Origin: Taishania sp965247975
GTDB taxonomy: Bacteria; Bacteroidota; Bacteroidia; Flavobacteriales_D; Crocinitomicaceae
Assembly (NCBI GenBank): GCA_965247975.1
Contig: OZ252050.1
Coordinates: 310,001 to 374,000, forward strand
Direction: 5' to 3'
Length of the DNA: 64,000 nucleotides
Within the stretch, counting starts at the first letter, position 1, and each line of letters opens with the position of its first letter. Below, in pieces: positions 44,171 to 53,426 of this stretch. The notes under the pieces were generated by a model. That model did no database searches. It was given only the letters and a program-made list of their open reading frames with translations, and was not told the DNA's origin. The position numbers and the translations under genes are program-made.

Positions 44171-44569
44171 TCAAGGCATATACAACGCTTCCTTCAAAAC
44201 GATTTTCGGAATAGGAACTTTTGCAATTTTTCCGTCAGCTAGCAATGTCAGAAATCTTGTAGTGGGAATATCACTTTCGGAATTGTATTTGTTGTTCAAT
44301 AAAGTTTTCCAAGATTTACCGCTTTTCGATAATTTATAGGTTTCATTACCAAGAACGAATGTTTCCAAAACGGCTGTCTCTTCGACTTGAATCGTAAAAA
44401 CCCATTTCGAAACTTGATCTTCTTGACCAGGAATTTCTTCTTGGATATAGGCTTCCACAATTTTTAATGACATTGAGCTTTCGAGAACATCCATTTTTCG
44501 ATCTGCGCATTGATAAAAGATAAATGAAATTAGCACGAAAAAAGAAAGTTGAACAAGCGATTTTATCAT
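44171..44569 (-). CDS. Small lipoprotein coupled to a T9SS protein
   Basis: A 132-residue protein. MIKSLVQLSFFVLISFIFYQC ends in a Cys preceded by FYQ, an atypical lipobox, so lipidation is probable but not certain. The mature part (about 110 residues) has no family I know and is beta-rich (SKWVFTIQVEETAVLETFVLG). Its ATG overlaps the stop of the giant propeller gene by 4 nt, so the two are made together and may work together, for instance as a surface partner (inference). Confidence 0.65.
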   Translation of the reverse strand: MIKSLVQLSFFVLISFIFYQCADRKMDVLESSMSLKIVEAYIQEEIPGQEDQVSKWVFTIQVEETAVLETFVLGNETYKLSKSGKSWKTLLNNKYNSESDIPTTRFLTLLADGKIAKVPIPKIVLKEALYMP

Positions 44570-47500
44570 TGTTTTTCAATTTTGAAATGTTGCTTGCTTC
44601 CATTTATTTCAAGCCGTAACCAATAGATTCCTGATGCAAAATTGCTTAAATCCACACTACTTCCTTGGGTATTTTCTTCTGTTTTTTCAAAAAGCAAACT
44701 TCCCTTCATATCTAGAAGCTCAATTTCAAAGGATGGAATTAAGTCTTCAAAATTAATGTATACCAAGTTTGTTGTCGGATTCGGGAAAATAAGAATTCCT
44801 GATGTTTCTAACTCCGAGATTGAAGCCACAGTTACTTGAATGCAAGCAGATGTATCTAGGCATGTTGACCATGAAATTTCAACCGCATATTGACCATCAA
44901 CGGTTGGTGTAAAAGAAATTCCTGTTTCGCCAGCGATGGGTGCAAAATTGTTCATACAATCCAACCATTGATAACTGGCACCTGTTTGAGCTGCCATCAA
45001 AGTGTTAGCAGTTAAATTGACATTCAAGTTTGGTTCAGTTGTTAAACTAGTTGTTGTGATAACCGTAGAATCACAACCATACTGACTTGAAAGTACGACT
45101 GTTTCTACTCCGATCTCTGCGGGATTGCATGAAAGAGCATTCATCTCAGTAATCGTGTTGCCGTGAACGGTGAAATCCAAGTTCGTTGTTGATGTGAACC
45201 ATAAGCCATCGTAAAATGCCTCAACAACAACATCGTAATTCCCCGAATTTGAGAAGCCTTGTGTGAATGTTGGATTGGTGTTTTCGATTGTTGGTCCAGA
45301 GCCGGTAATTGTCCATTGCAATGAATCAACTGATTCTCCTGAATAGGTGAAAGTTATGTCTTCATCTGTACAAATGTTGCTTGTACTTAATGTATAATTT
45401 AAGTTAGGCTCACTTAGTATAATTAGCTTGTAATCTTCCACTTCACCATCAAATCCGTTGTCACAAAGTGTTGGATATTCATTGTATTTACATGCTACTC
45501 TCATGGTTGTCGCACCAAGATCTGCGTTTGCAGGCACTTGGATACTAAAAGGAGACAAGGTCGTTGGGGCATTTGTATTATTTGTTGTTGAACCAAGCTC
45601 ATAAGCCTCGTTGGAATCATCAAAGTCAGCGTCTTGGTTCCAATCAATCCAAGCTTTTGCAAAATAGGTATAGTTCCCGTTGTCGGAATTAAGATTTACT
45701 GTTAAATCGTAATCTTGCGTGCGGTAAATCGCCGTTGAATCAGTGGGTGTATAATCAATGTATGGAGAAGTTTTACCACTCGATTTACTTATTTCGTTGA
45801 AGTCTACAAGAGTCACATTCCCTTGATAAGTCATTGTGCCCGAAGTTGGACAATATTCAAATGGTTGTACCGTGTACATGAATTTGTAGGTTTCTGTTGT
45901 ATCTTGTTGATTTCCAATCGCAAATACTTTGAAATACAGATCTGTTCCTGTCGGATAATTTGGCAGAGGTTGTGTGCTTTGCCATGTACTATCCTGAACA
46001 AGATTCATTGGAATGATGTTCCCAAATACAGCAGTATCAACAGACCATTCGAGGTATACACTTGTTAGGGTTCCGTCATAACTTATTTCCGAAGTGACCC
46101 ATTGATCAACGTTTTCTTTTGGGTTGCTTTCTGTTGGCATATCCGTTATACTTGTTAGAAGAATAGCCGGATAATTTAATCTGTCAAGCAATGAATATTC
46201 CCAAAGTCCTCGGCCCCAAGTTGCGGCTTTGAGTGTATTGGAGCCATAAACAATTTCTAATTCTTCGATGGTTGTGTTGGGTAGGTTCGGATTGTGCAAT
46301 GTCCAAGTAGTTCCATTTAAAGGCATAGTATAAACTCCGATTTCTGCACCAAGATAAATGTTGGCATCATCTGAATGATCAACAACAATGGAATGAACTG
46401 GCATATTTCCTAAATTGTAGGTGATGTTTGTCCAACTTGCCCCACCGTTATATGTAATGTAAACTTTGCTATTGTCATTTTGATAGCGCGCATAACAAAC
46501 CAAAATTATATTATCATTTTTAGGATGAAAGGCGATGTCTTCAATGGTGTAACTCGGCAGGTTATTTTTAATACTAGCGAATGAAACTCCAGCATTCGTG
46601 GATTTATCGATGGCGCTACCTTTTGAAATAACGATAATGCTTGAATTGTTTTCTGCTATGGCCGCTTGGTCTATGGTTCCTGAGAATGAACTTGGCGCTC
46701 CTTTATAAGTCCAAGATGACCCAAAATCCTCACTTGCATGGACGCTAGTGCCAAAATTGTAAATGCGCATTTGATGATTTGGATCATAAGCCAATGGAGC
46801 TTCCCAGCCACCGTTCCCACTGCCGCTTTGACTTGCAGGAGAAACACCATCTTGTGTTTGTCCACCATCGCGTGTTCGTCGTCGACCACCATATTGCACG
46901 CTTCCAAGCATCCAGTCATCGTTTAACGGATGAATCAAGCATTCCATCCCGTCTGCTCCGTAGAATTCAATCCACTGATCTTTATGTCGAATACTTGTCC
47001 CATTATCCTGTGAACCTGATATGCTCCGATAGTGATTCGATTGACTTGCACCTAGTTTATAGTTTTCGCGGATGGCCAATCCACTGCTCAAATGAGTCCA
47101 AGTTAAACCATTGTCTTCTGATTTAGCAAAAAGTCCATCCGTTCCTACATAAAAAACGCCATTGATGCTTTTAGCAACGCGCAAATCCGCATGAATGTAA
47201 TTGTTGCTTCCTTCGTATCGTTGATTAAAATCTCCAGGGCCATGTTCAGTGCTGCCTAAGCTCCACCATGAAGTTTGGTCAAATGAGTTTCCACCATTTG
47301 CAGAACTCATAATGTCAACATAGCCATAAATCATGTATGATGTGTCCTGATCACTAACTGCAAAGCCATCGCAAGATTCTGTTGGGTTCGAAAGAAATGT
47401 AAAATTTTGACCACTGTTTGTAGATTTCCAAACGCCATTGTCTGAAGCAAAATAGACACAATTTGGACAGTCTGGACTAGTTGAAAGTTTTCCAAAGGCA

Positions 47501-48465
47501 TTATTGTTCGGAACAATTTGACTTGATAGGGTGTAATTGATACCTGCGTTTATCGAGCTATAAACATAATTTCTCAATCCGTTTGGGTTGTATGTGTCAA
47601 GCAGGTAAACTATGTTAGGATCGGATGGATGAAAATCAATGGATGTGATATCAGCGCTAGGATATTGATTTGACCAGGAAGCAAGATTGTTCGCTGAGCG
47701 ATAAATTCCTTTTGAGGTTCCGATGAAAATTAAATTTGGTGTTGTAGGATGGTATGCGATTGTGAAAATTTTGAAATTGTTTCCAAGTCCGCCATAACCG
47801 ACCTGTGCAGGATTGAAATTGGTGGCTGACCATGTGTCACCTCCATCGAATGATTCAAATACACCATGCGAATTGTTATCACTTGAGTTTTGAATGTTAA
47901 TTAGCACGTGATTCGTGTTCGCTGGATCAACCGCAATGGTATTTACTCCAGATGCAAACATAAAATCGGTAGATCCGCCTTGCCAGGTTTGACCACCATC
48001 TAGCGATTTCCAAAAGCCCCCACTTCGCGACGCAAGGTACATTTTATTGGGATTATTTGGGTCAACGTAAAAGTCTTCAATTCTTCCAAGACCAGCCGCA
48101 TAATGCCCTGTTATACTATCAATGTTTGCGGGACCAAGTTCTCTCCAGCCATTGGTGTACAAACTTTTGGTACTTGGATTAAGTCGCAAAAATTCTTTGT
48201 AGGCATTGGCTGCAAAATGCGGATCTGTTTGAGAGCGATCTCCGCTTGGGTAATATTTATATTCATTCGCATTTTTCCAACGTTGATAAGGTTTCCAACC
48301 TGAACCCTTTTTCGTTTTATCGATGGTGTCAAAATGTGCTTCTGCAACACGACAAACTTCGTAAAAGTTGACGCTCAAGTCTTTGATCAAATCTTTATAC
48401 GATTGTTGAGCCGTAACCAAGTTTGTAAATGAGAGGAGAATAATTAATGTGATGATGTTCTTCAT
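44566..48465 (-). CDS. Giant T9SS-exported beta-propeller protein with GEVED and Ig/PKD-like domains
   Basis: A 1299-residue secreted protein. A signal peptide ends TNLVTAQ. Residues about 80-760 are BNR/VPS10-like propeller repeats with recurring SxDGGxTW motifs (WKSLDGGQTWQGGS, FESFDGGDTWSAT, YNGGASWTNIT). Next comes a GEVED domain (KAWIDWNQDADFDDSNEAYELG...), then a PKD/Ig-like region, and a T9SS sorting domain (SGILIFPNPTTNLVYINFED...). The frame is open 70 codons further upstream, but the signal peptide starts at ATG 48465. Such propellers are often surface adhesins or sialidase-like scaffolds; no catalytic residues are evident. It is coupled to the small lipoprotein. Confidence 0.88.
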   Translation of the reverse strand: MKNIITLIILLSFTNLVTAQQSYKDLIKDLSVNFYEVCRVAEAHFDTIDKTKKGSGWKPYQRWKNANEYKYYPSGDRSQTDPHFAANAYKEFLRLNPSTKSLYTNGWRELGPANIDSITGHYAAGLGRIEDFYVDPNNPNKMYLASRSGGFWKSLDGGQTWQGGSTDFMFASGVNTIAVDPANTNHVLINIQNSSDNNSHGVFESFDGGDTWSATNFNPAQVGYGGLGNNFKIFTIAYHPTTPNLIFIGTSKGIYRSANNLASWSNQYPSADITSIDFHPSDPNIVYLLDTYNPNGLRNYVYSSINAGINYTLSSQIVPNNNAFGKLSTSPDCPNCVYFASDNGVWKSTNSGQNFTFLSNPTESCDGFAVSDQDTSYMIYGYVDIMSSANGGNSFDQTSWWSLGSTEHGPGDFNQRYEGSNNYIHADLRVAKSINGVFYVGTDGLFAKSEDNGLTWTHLSSGLAIRENYKLGASQSNHYRSISGSQDNGTSIRHKDQWIEFYGADGMECLIHPLNDDWMLGSVQYGGRRRTRDGGQTQDGVSPASQSGSGNGGWEAPLAYDPNHQMRIYNFGTSVHASEDFGSSWTYKGAPSSFSGTIDQAAIAENNSSIIVISKGSAIDKSTNAGVSFASIKNNLPSYTIEDIAFHPKNDNIILVCYARYQNDNSKVYITYNGGASWTNITYNLGNMPVHSIVVDHSDDANIYLGAEIGVYTMPLNGTTWTLHNPNLPNTTIEELEIVYGSNTLKAATWGRGLWEYSLLDRLNYPAILLTSITDMPTESNPKENVDQWVTSEISYDGTLTSVYLEWSVDTAVFGNIIPMNLVQDSTWQSTQPLPNYPTGTDLYFKVFAIGNQQDTTETYKFMYTVQPFEYCPTSGTMTYQGNVTLVDFNEISKSSGKTSPYIDYTPTDSTAIYRTQDYDLTVNLNSDNGNYTYFAKAWIDWNQDADFDDSNEAYELGSTTNNTNAPTTLSPFSIQVPANADLGATTMRVACKYNEYPTLCDNGFDGEVEDYKLIILSEPNLNYTLSTSNICTDEDITFTYSGESVDSLQWTITGSGPTIENTNPTFTQGFSNSGNYDVVVEAFYDGLWFTSTTNLDFTVHGNTITEMNALSCNPAEIGVETVVLSSQYGCDSTVITTTSLTTEPNLNVNLTANTLMAAQTGASYQWLDCMNNFAPIAGETGISFTPTVDGQYAVEISWSTCLDTSACIQVTVASISELETSGILIFPNPTTNLVYINFEDLIPSFEIELLDMKGSLLFEKTEENTQGSSVDLSNFASGIYWLRLEINGSKQHFKIEKQ

Positions 48466-48590
48466 ACAATTTTGTTTTGTTTGATGTGCGAGCAAAGCAA
48501 TCGCTAATTTCCAAAGATTTATCAAAATTAGGAAAAAAATGAGGATGTTGGTTAGGTTGATGGTGCGGTGTTGAATCTGTTGTATTTGTA

Positions 48591-48619
48591 CAAATTGAAA
48601 ATTTGATTTACAATTTGCA
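48591..48619 (+). repeat. 29-bp direct repeat, copy 1 (upstream of ATPase)
   Basis: It starts with the palindrome CAAATTGAAAATTTG (CAAATT-gaa-AATTTG) and ends ACAATTTGCA, so a third half-site is present. Its 3' TTTG sits 22 nt before a TAACTTTG box and may be the -33 element, so it may be an operator of the ATPase gene. Copy 2 is identical. Confidence 0.9.
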
Positions 48620-48639
48620 TAAATAAGTCTATTTTTTGG

Positions 48640-48647
48640 TAACTTTG
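48640..48647 (+). promoter_or_regulatory. Candidate -7 box for the DUF4143 ATPase
   Basis: TAACTTTG lies 19 nt before the ATG. TTTG in the 29-bp repeat is 22 nt upstream, close to the usual 19-21. Confidence 0.5.
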
Positions 48648-48666
48648 TGATAGTAAATACCTGATA

Positions 48667-49827
48667 ATGAAACAATACATAGCGCGTAAATTAAGTTCAG
48701 AAATTGATAAATATCGACAAATATTTCCAGTTGTTGCTATTTTGGGACCTCGTCAATGTGGAAAATCTACGTTAATAAAACAGATTCTACAGAAAGTTGA
48801 AAATACTATTTTTTTGGATTTACAGAATTATGAAGATTTGAATCGTTTGAATGATCCACGACTTTTTTTTAATTCAAACAAGGAGAAAGTAATTTGTTTG
48901 GATGAAATACAATTAGTACCTGAATTATTCAACACTTTGAGAAGTGTTATTGATGAAAATCGTGTCAATGGAAAATTTATTGTGTTGGGTTCAGCTTCGC
49001 GTGATTTGGTGCAAAGATCTACAGAAACCTTGGCTGGTCGAATTGGTTATCTGCAGTTAACTCCTTTTTTGTACTCTGAACTTCCACCCATTGAATTAAT
49101 GCAGTTTTGGTTACGTGGTGGATTTCCGGACAGTTTATTGGCTGATAACGATGAGTTTAGTATCATTTGGCGCGAAAATTTTATCAAAACTTATGTTGAG
49201 CGGGATTTGTCACAACTTGGTTTTAACATTCCAGCGCTACAACTTAGAAGATTTTTAACCATGTGCGCGCACAATCACGGGCAGTTATTGAATTTAACTA
49301 AACTTGCGGGCTCAATGTCATTAACTCATCCCACTATTGGCAGATACATCAATCTTTTTGAACAAACTTTTGTGGTGAGGTGTTTGGAACCTTATTTTGT
49401 GAACACAAAAAAGCGACTTGTCAAGACGCCAAAAATATACATTCGAGATACTGGATTGTTGCATCAATTGTTAGGCATTAAAACAAGTGATCAATTGTTT
49501 GGAAATCCAATTTTTGGGGCGTCGTGGGAAGGTTTGGTTATTGAAAATATTTTATCTGAAATCGATGTTCCCGCTTATTTTTATAGGACAGCTACTGGCG
49601 ATGAAATAGATTTGGTGCTGGATTTCTATGGAAAATTAGTCGTGGTTGAGTGCAAATCTTCTTCTTCCCCAAAACTCACAAAAGGCTTTTGGAATATCTT
49701 AGAAACGCTGAAACCTTATAAGTCTTTTGTGGTGGCGCCAATTAATGAAGAAAGTTATGCGCTAAACGATCGAGTGATTGTATGTGACTTAAAAAACATT
49801 GTACAAGAATTGAAATTAATTAATTGA
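48667..49827 (+). CDS. AAA_14 / DUF4143 ATPase
   Basis: A 386-residue protein with an AAA_14 P-loop domain and a C-terminal DUF4143 restriction-endonuclease-like domain. Walker A is GPRQCGKST (27-35) and Walker B ICLDEIQ. GSASRDLVQ is the sensor-like motif, GRIGYLQLTPF the family motif. DUF4143 has a PD-(D/E)xK-like core (GDEIDLVLDFYGKLVVVECKSS), with D, E and K intact. These proteins are widespread in bacteria, and their function is unknown; a mobile-element or defence link is often suggested. It is flanked by perfect 29-bp repeats. Confidence 0.92.
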   Translation: MKQYIARKLSSEIDKYRQIFPVVAILGPRQCGKSTLIKQILQKVENTIFLDLQNYEDLNRLNDPRLFFNSNKEKVICLDEIQLVPELFNTLRSVIDENRVNGKFIVLGSASRDLVQRSTETLAGRIGYLQLTPFLYSELPPIELMQFWLRGGFPDSLLADNDEFSIIWRENFIKTYVERDLSQLGFNIPALQLRRFLTMCAHNHGQLLNLTKLAGSMSLTHPTIGRYINLFEQTFVVRCLEPYFVNTKKRLVKTPKIYIRDTGLLHQLLGIKTSDQLFGNPIFGASWEGLVIENILSEIDVPAYFYRTATGDEIDLVLDFYGKLVVVECKSSSSPKLTKGFWNILETLKPYKSFVVAPINEESYALNDRVIVCDLKNIVQELKLIN

Positions 49828-49865
49828 AATACAATATTATAAGCTGTTATTTTTGCGTTTTTGTT

Positions 49866-49894
49866 CAAATTGAAAATTTGATTTACAATTTGCA
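49866..49894 (+). repeat. 29-bp direct repeat, copy 2 (downstream of ATPase)
   Basis: Identical over 29 bp to copy 1, with similarity continuing about 16 nt beyond (11 of 16 matching). It lies 38 nt after the ATPase stop and about 155 nt before the first glycosyltransferase box. No promoter box is in register with it. Confidence 0.9.
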
Positions 49895-50047
49895 CAAAAA
49901 GGGCTATATTCTACTATTGACAAGTCTTTCAAGACATGTTCGGGTTTCAAAACTGTTACCTACCTAACAACTAATTCTTCGCAAGTTTAAGAAACCTATA
50001 AAAAGCACAAGTTTTTCGATAATAACGTTTGATTTAACTCGTTTTTC

Positions 50048-50055
50048 TAACTTTG
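50048..50055 (+). promoter_or_regulatory. Candidate -7 box for the glycosyltransferase pair
   Basis: TAACTTTG ends 8 nt before the ATG of the first glycosyltransferase gene, so its leader would be only about 4-5 nt. Confidence 0.4.
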
Positions 50056-50063
50056 GATTCCTC

Positions 50064-51185
50064 ATGGACAAAAACAAACGTATCATAGTTTCAGTAACGA
50101 ACGACTTATACACGGATCAACGCGTGCATAAAATTTGTTTATATCTGAAAAAACGAGGATACAATGTCTTATTGGTAGGCAGAAAAAGAAGATCAAGTCT
50201 TGATTTACCGGAAAGAGCATACGAAACGAAACGCATGAAATTGCTTTTTGAAAAAGGCGCTCTGTTTTATGCTGAATTTAATTTCCGATTGTTTCTTTTT
50301 CTTCTTTTTCGTAAAAGTCACATCTTGCTTTCCAATGATTTGGACACGCTATTGGCCAATTATCTGGCAAAGAAATTTAAACGAAGAACGGAATTGATTT
50401 ACGATTCACATGAATATTTTACAGAGGTGCCAGAACTTCAAGGCAGAAAAGCTAAGAAAGTTTGGGAATGGATTGAAGGCTGGATTTTTCCGAAGTTGAC
50501 AAAAATTTATACGGTAAATGATTCCATTGCGGCTGTATACGAAAAGAAATATGGAAAAAAATTGCGTGTCGTTCGCAACATATCTCCAAAGTGGAAACCC
50601 GAAAAGCTTGAAACGCGCGAAGAACTTGGCTTGCCAACAAACAAAAAACTTATTATCATTCAAGGTGCTGGAATAAATGTAGATCGTGGTGCGGAAGAAG
50701 CTGTTGAAGCGATGAAATCTGTCGAACATGGAATTTTGATCATAGTTGGCGATGGAGATGTGGTGCCACAATTGAAGGATTTTGTTTTACAGCATGGATT
50801 GACGGAAAAAGTGCTTTTCTTTGGAAAACAACCGTACAATCGGATGATGAATTTTGCATTTCATGCTTCGATTGGTTTGACTTTGGACAAGAATACCAAT
50901 CTCAATTATGCTTATTCGCTTCCCAATAAAGTATTTGATTACATCCATAGTCACACAGCAATTATTTGCACCAATCTTGTTGAAGTGCGGAAGGTTATAG
51001 AGACTAACGAAATTGGAGTTGTGATGGAATCTTTCGATCCAAAAATTCTGGCCAATACCATCAACGAATTACTTGCGGATGAACAAAGATTGAAATTGTA
51101 CATTGAAAATTGTAAGTTAGCAAGCGAAAAAGAACATTGGGAGAAAGAAGTTGAAACATTGAACGACTTTTTCCCTAAAATTTAA
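50064..51185 (+). CDS. Glycosyltransferase family 4 protein
   Basis: A 373-residue GT-B-fold enzyme. The N-terminal domain shows SVTNDLYTDQRVHKI and YDSHEYFTEVPEL. The C-terminal nucleotide-sugar domain has IIQGAGINVDRGAEEAVEAM, LIIVGDGDVVPQL and YAYSLPNKVFDYIHSHTAI, typical of GT4 retaining transferases. It should add a sugar to a lipid- or protein-linked glycan at the cytosolic membrane face; donor and acceptor are not known. A GT2 gene follows 3 nt later, so both may build one surface glycan. Confidence 0.88.
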   Translation: MDKNKRIIVSVTNDLYTDQRVHKICLYLKKRGYNVLLVGRKRRSSLDLPERAYETKRMKLLFEKGALFYAEFNFRLFLFLLFRKSHILLSNDLDTLLANYLAKKFKRRTELIYDSHEYFTEVPELQGRKAKKVWEWIEGWIFPKLTKIYTVNDSIAAVYEKKYGKKLRVVRNISPKWKPEKLETREELGLPTNKKLIIIQGAGINVDRGAEEAVEAMKSVEHGILIIVGDGDVVPQLKDFVLQHGLTEKVLFFGKQPYNRMMNFAFHASIGLTLDKNTNLNYAYSLPNKVFDYIHSHTAIICTNLVEVRKVIETNEIGVVMESFDPKILANTINELLADEQRLKLYIENCKLASEKEHWEKEVETLNDFFPKI

Positions 51186-51188
51186 TCC

Positions 51189-52091
51189 ATGATTTCGATT
51201 TGTATTCCAACATATAATTTTGATATCAAAGCGCTAATTTTTTCGTTGGAGGAAGAAATTAAATCAAAAAATCTTGATGCAGAAATTGTTGTTATTGATG
51301 ATTGGTCAGCTGAAAAATTCAAAGAGATAAATCGTAAAACATGCGAAAATTTGAATTACGTTGAATTGGAATCGAACGTTGGAAGAGCTAAAATTCGCAA
51401 TTTATTCTTAAATTTTGCGAAAGGAGATTATTTTTTGTTTTTGGATTGCGATTCATTGCTTGCAACAGACCGATTTGTTTCTACCTATCTTCAAGTTATA
51501 AATTCATCATCAGATGTCATTTGTGGTGGTCGCGTTTATCCAACTGCGAAACCAGAAAAGAACAAACGCTTGAGTTGGAAGTATGGAATTGCTGCCGAAA
51601 GTAAATCGGTTGAACAGCGAACCAAATTTCCGTTTGATTCATTCATGACCAACAATTTTTTGATCAAACGCTCCATTTTTGAGCACATTCAATTCAATGA
51701 ATCCATCCGAGATTATGGGCATGAAGATACTTTGTTCGGTTTTGATTTGCTTCAAGCCAAAAAAAATATTCATCACATTGAAAATCCGGTGCTGAATGGA
51801 CACATAGAAACAAATACTGAGTTTCTTCGGAAAACAAATGTGGCACTTGAAAATTTGGTGTTTATTCTCGGTCTTGTAAAAAATGATGCTCAATTCATTG
51901 CTTCCAATAAGTTGTTGCGTTTTTACTTTAAATGGGAAAAGCGGGGATTGCTATGGTTGTTCCGATTGTTTTTCCCGCTAAACAATATGATTTTTCGACT
52001 ATCATTGAACATGGGGTTTGTATCCATTTTGACTTTTAGCGTTTATAAATTATCGGTGTTCGACAAAAGTTGGCGACAAAATAGAATTTGA
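51189..52091 (+). CDS. Glycosyltransferase family 2 protein
   Basis: A 300-residue GT-A-fold enzyme. The GT2 start ISICIPTYNF, IVVIDDWSAE and the metal-binding D-x-D in YFLFLDCDSLL are intact, with DYGHEDTLFGFDLL as the later acceptor-side motif (ED). The C-terminal 70 residues are hydrophobic and may associate with the membrane. It should transfer a sugar from a nucleotide donor, inverting. It forms an operon with the GT4 gene. Confidence 0.9.
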   Translation: MISICIPTYNFDIKALIFSLEEEIKSKNLDAEIVVIDDWSAEKFKEINRKTCENLNYVELESNVGRAKIRNLFLNFAKGDYFLFLDCDSLLATDRFVSTYLQVINSSSDVICGGRVYPTAKPEKNKRLSWKYGIAAESKSVEQRTKFPFDSFMTNNFLIKRSIFEHIQFNESIRDYGHEDTLFGFDLLQAKKNIHHIENPVLNGHIETNTEFLRKTNVALENLVFILGLVKNDAQFIASNKLLRFYFKWEKRGLLWLFRLFFPLNNMIFRLSLNMGFVSILTFSVYKLSVFDKSWRQNRI

Positions 52092-52116
52092 TTCGGAGCG
52101 AAGTCGGATTTTGAAT

Positions 52117-52124
52117 TATCTTTG
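52117..52124 (+). promoter_or_regulatory. Candidate -7 box for the secreted esterase
   Basis: TATCTTTG matches TAnnTTTG, 52 nt before the ATG. No clear -33 element. Confidence 0.4.
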
Positions 52125-52176
52125 CCCTCGTCGCTTCCTTTAGAGGTACGCCCCAAAATAGACTTAACGAGTTATC

Positions 52177-52896
52177 ATGAAGTTATTTGCGTTTTTAATT
52201 GTTTTATCTGTCCAATTTTTTGGCTTAAGTCAACTTTCTTCAGTAAAAGGAAAAACGCATTATCCATTTTGGATTAATTTACCAGCCGATTCTATATTGA
52301 AAAACAATCCACCGATTCTTATTTTTCTTCACGGAAGAAGTTTGTCTGGCACAGATTTGAATCGCGTTAAGAAATACGGTGTTATTCGAGAAATCGAAAA
52401 AGGTCGAAAAATTCCAGCTATCGTAATTGCTCCACAAGTTGCCTCAGGCGGATGGCAACCGGATAAAGTTTTGGAACTTTTGGAATATGTTCAAAGTATT
52501 TACAAAACTGATACTAACAGGGTTTATGTTTGTGGAATGAGCTTAGGCGGTTATGGAACATTGCATTTTGCTGGAAAGTATGCATCAAAAATCACTGCTG
52601 GAGTTGCTTTGTGTGGTGGCGGAAATCCAAAGGATGCCGAGAACTTAGCAACAATTCCTTTGTGGATTCAACATGGAACAGCAGATAGAGCAGTTCCTGT
52701 TAGCGAATCACGCATTGTTGTGAATGCCATCCAAAAAGTAAACAAAGGTAAGAATTTGATTTACGAAGAACTCAGAGGTGCAGATCACGGTTCGTTGGAG
52801 CGACTTTTTCGATCGGATGCCTTGTATGATTGGTTGTTTGCTCAAGTTCGCATCGCTCCAGGAGAGGTGAGCATTCAAGTTCCTTCCAAAAAATAA
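52177..52896 (+). CDS. Secreted alpha/beta hydrolase (esterase-like)
   Basis: A 239-residue protein with a signal peptide to FGLSQ. The fold shows LIFLHGRSLSG (oxyanion loop), the nucleophile elbow CGMSLGGYG, the acid in HGTADRAVP and the His in GADHGSLE, so the triad Ser-Asp-His is complete. It resembles phospholipase/carboxylesterase and poly(3-hydroxybutyrate) depolymerase-like enzymes. No sorting domain is present, so it is probably periplasmic. The ester substrate is unknown. Confidence 0.85.
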   Translation: MKLFAFLIVLSVQFFGLSQLSSVKGKTHYPFWINLPADSILKNNPPILIFLHGRSLSGTDLNRVKKYGVIREIEKGRKIPAIVIAPQVASGGWQPDKVLELLEYVQSIYKTDTNRVYVCGMSLGGYGTLHFAGKYASKITAGVALCGGGNPKDAENLATIPLWIQHGTADRAVPVSESRIVVNAIQKVNKGKNLIYEELRGADHGSLERLFRSDALYDWLFAQVRIAPGEVSIQVPSKK

Positions 52897-52923
52897 AGCC
52901 ACACTTGAAGCAAATGTGACTTT
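52895..52923. terminator. Bidirectional hairpin terminator
   Basis: AAAG-C-CACA and TGTG-A-CTTT pair with one C-A mismatch around an 11-nt loop. It begins inside the esterase stop codon and lies between two convergent genes. The T-run is short, so it is a moderate terminator. Confidence 0.55.
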
Positions 52924-52946
52924 AATTATTAAATGGGAATAAAGAT

Positions 52947-53333
52947 TTATTCTTCTTCCTCTTCTTCGTCATCAAAAACAAGGTCGAACGAAATTAATTT
53001 TCCACCTTCTTCGCAAATGTCGTAAGTCATTTCTTCGTAACCATCAACTTTATCGTCAGCATCGATTACCCATAATGTTGTGAATTGCACACAATTTCCA
53101 TCTTGCGAATTCACTGATTTTAATCTTCCCATTGGAATCATTCCGTTATCAATAACTTCTTGAGATCCTAAGCGTGCGATTAATTTTTCAGCTGTAGGCT
53201 CTGTTCCGTCGATAGCCATCAAGAATGATTTGATTGTTGGATTTTTAACATCCGCTGGGTTAATGTTTTGGCTAAAAGAATAAGAAGCCAAGAAACTCAT
53301 AGCAACTACGAGCGCATTTTTTAAATTTTTCAT
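52947..53333 (-). CDS. Small secreted acidic protein
   Basis: A 128-residue protein with a signal peptide to SYSFSQ. The mature part has two Cys (GNCVQFT, DICEEG), which may form a disulfide, and ends in an all-acidic tail (FDDEEEEEE). No family is recognised. The tail could bind cations. It is a single gene with its own short upstream region. Confidence 0.65.
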   Translation of the reverse strand: MKNLKNALVVAMSFLASYSFSQNINPADVKNPTIKSFLMAIDGTEPTAEKLIARLGSQEVIDNGMIPMGRLKSVNSQDGNCVQFTTLWVIDADDKVDGYEEMTYDICEEGGKLISFDLVFDDEEEEEE

Positions 53334-53426
53334 TTCAGTTTTATTAAGTTAACTTGATATTACAATTCAAAAATAAGCAATTATTGAATACTTAGCTATT
53401 TAGAAATTAGTTTACGGGAAAATTTA

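Noticed and set aside
48591..49894. Insertion sequence or transposon formed by the ATPase and its repeats
   Set aside because: The flanking repeats are direct, there is no transposase, and no target duplication is seen outside them.
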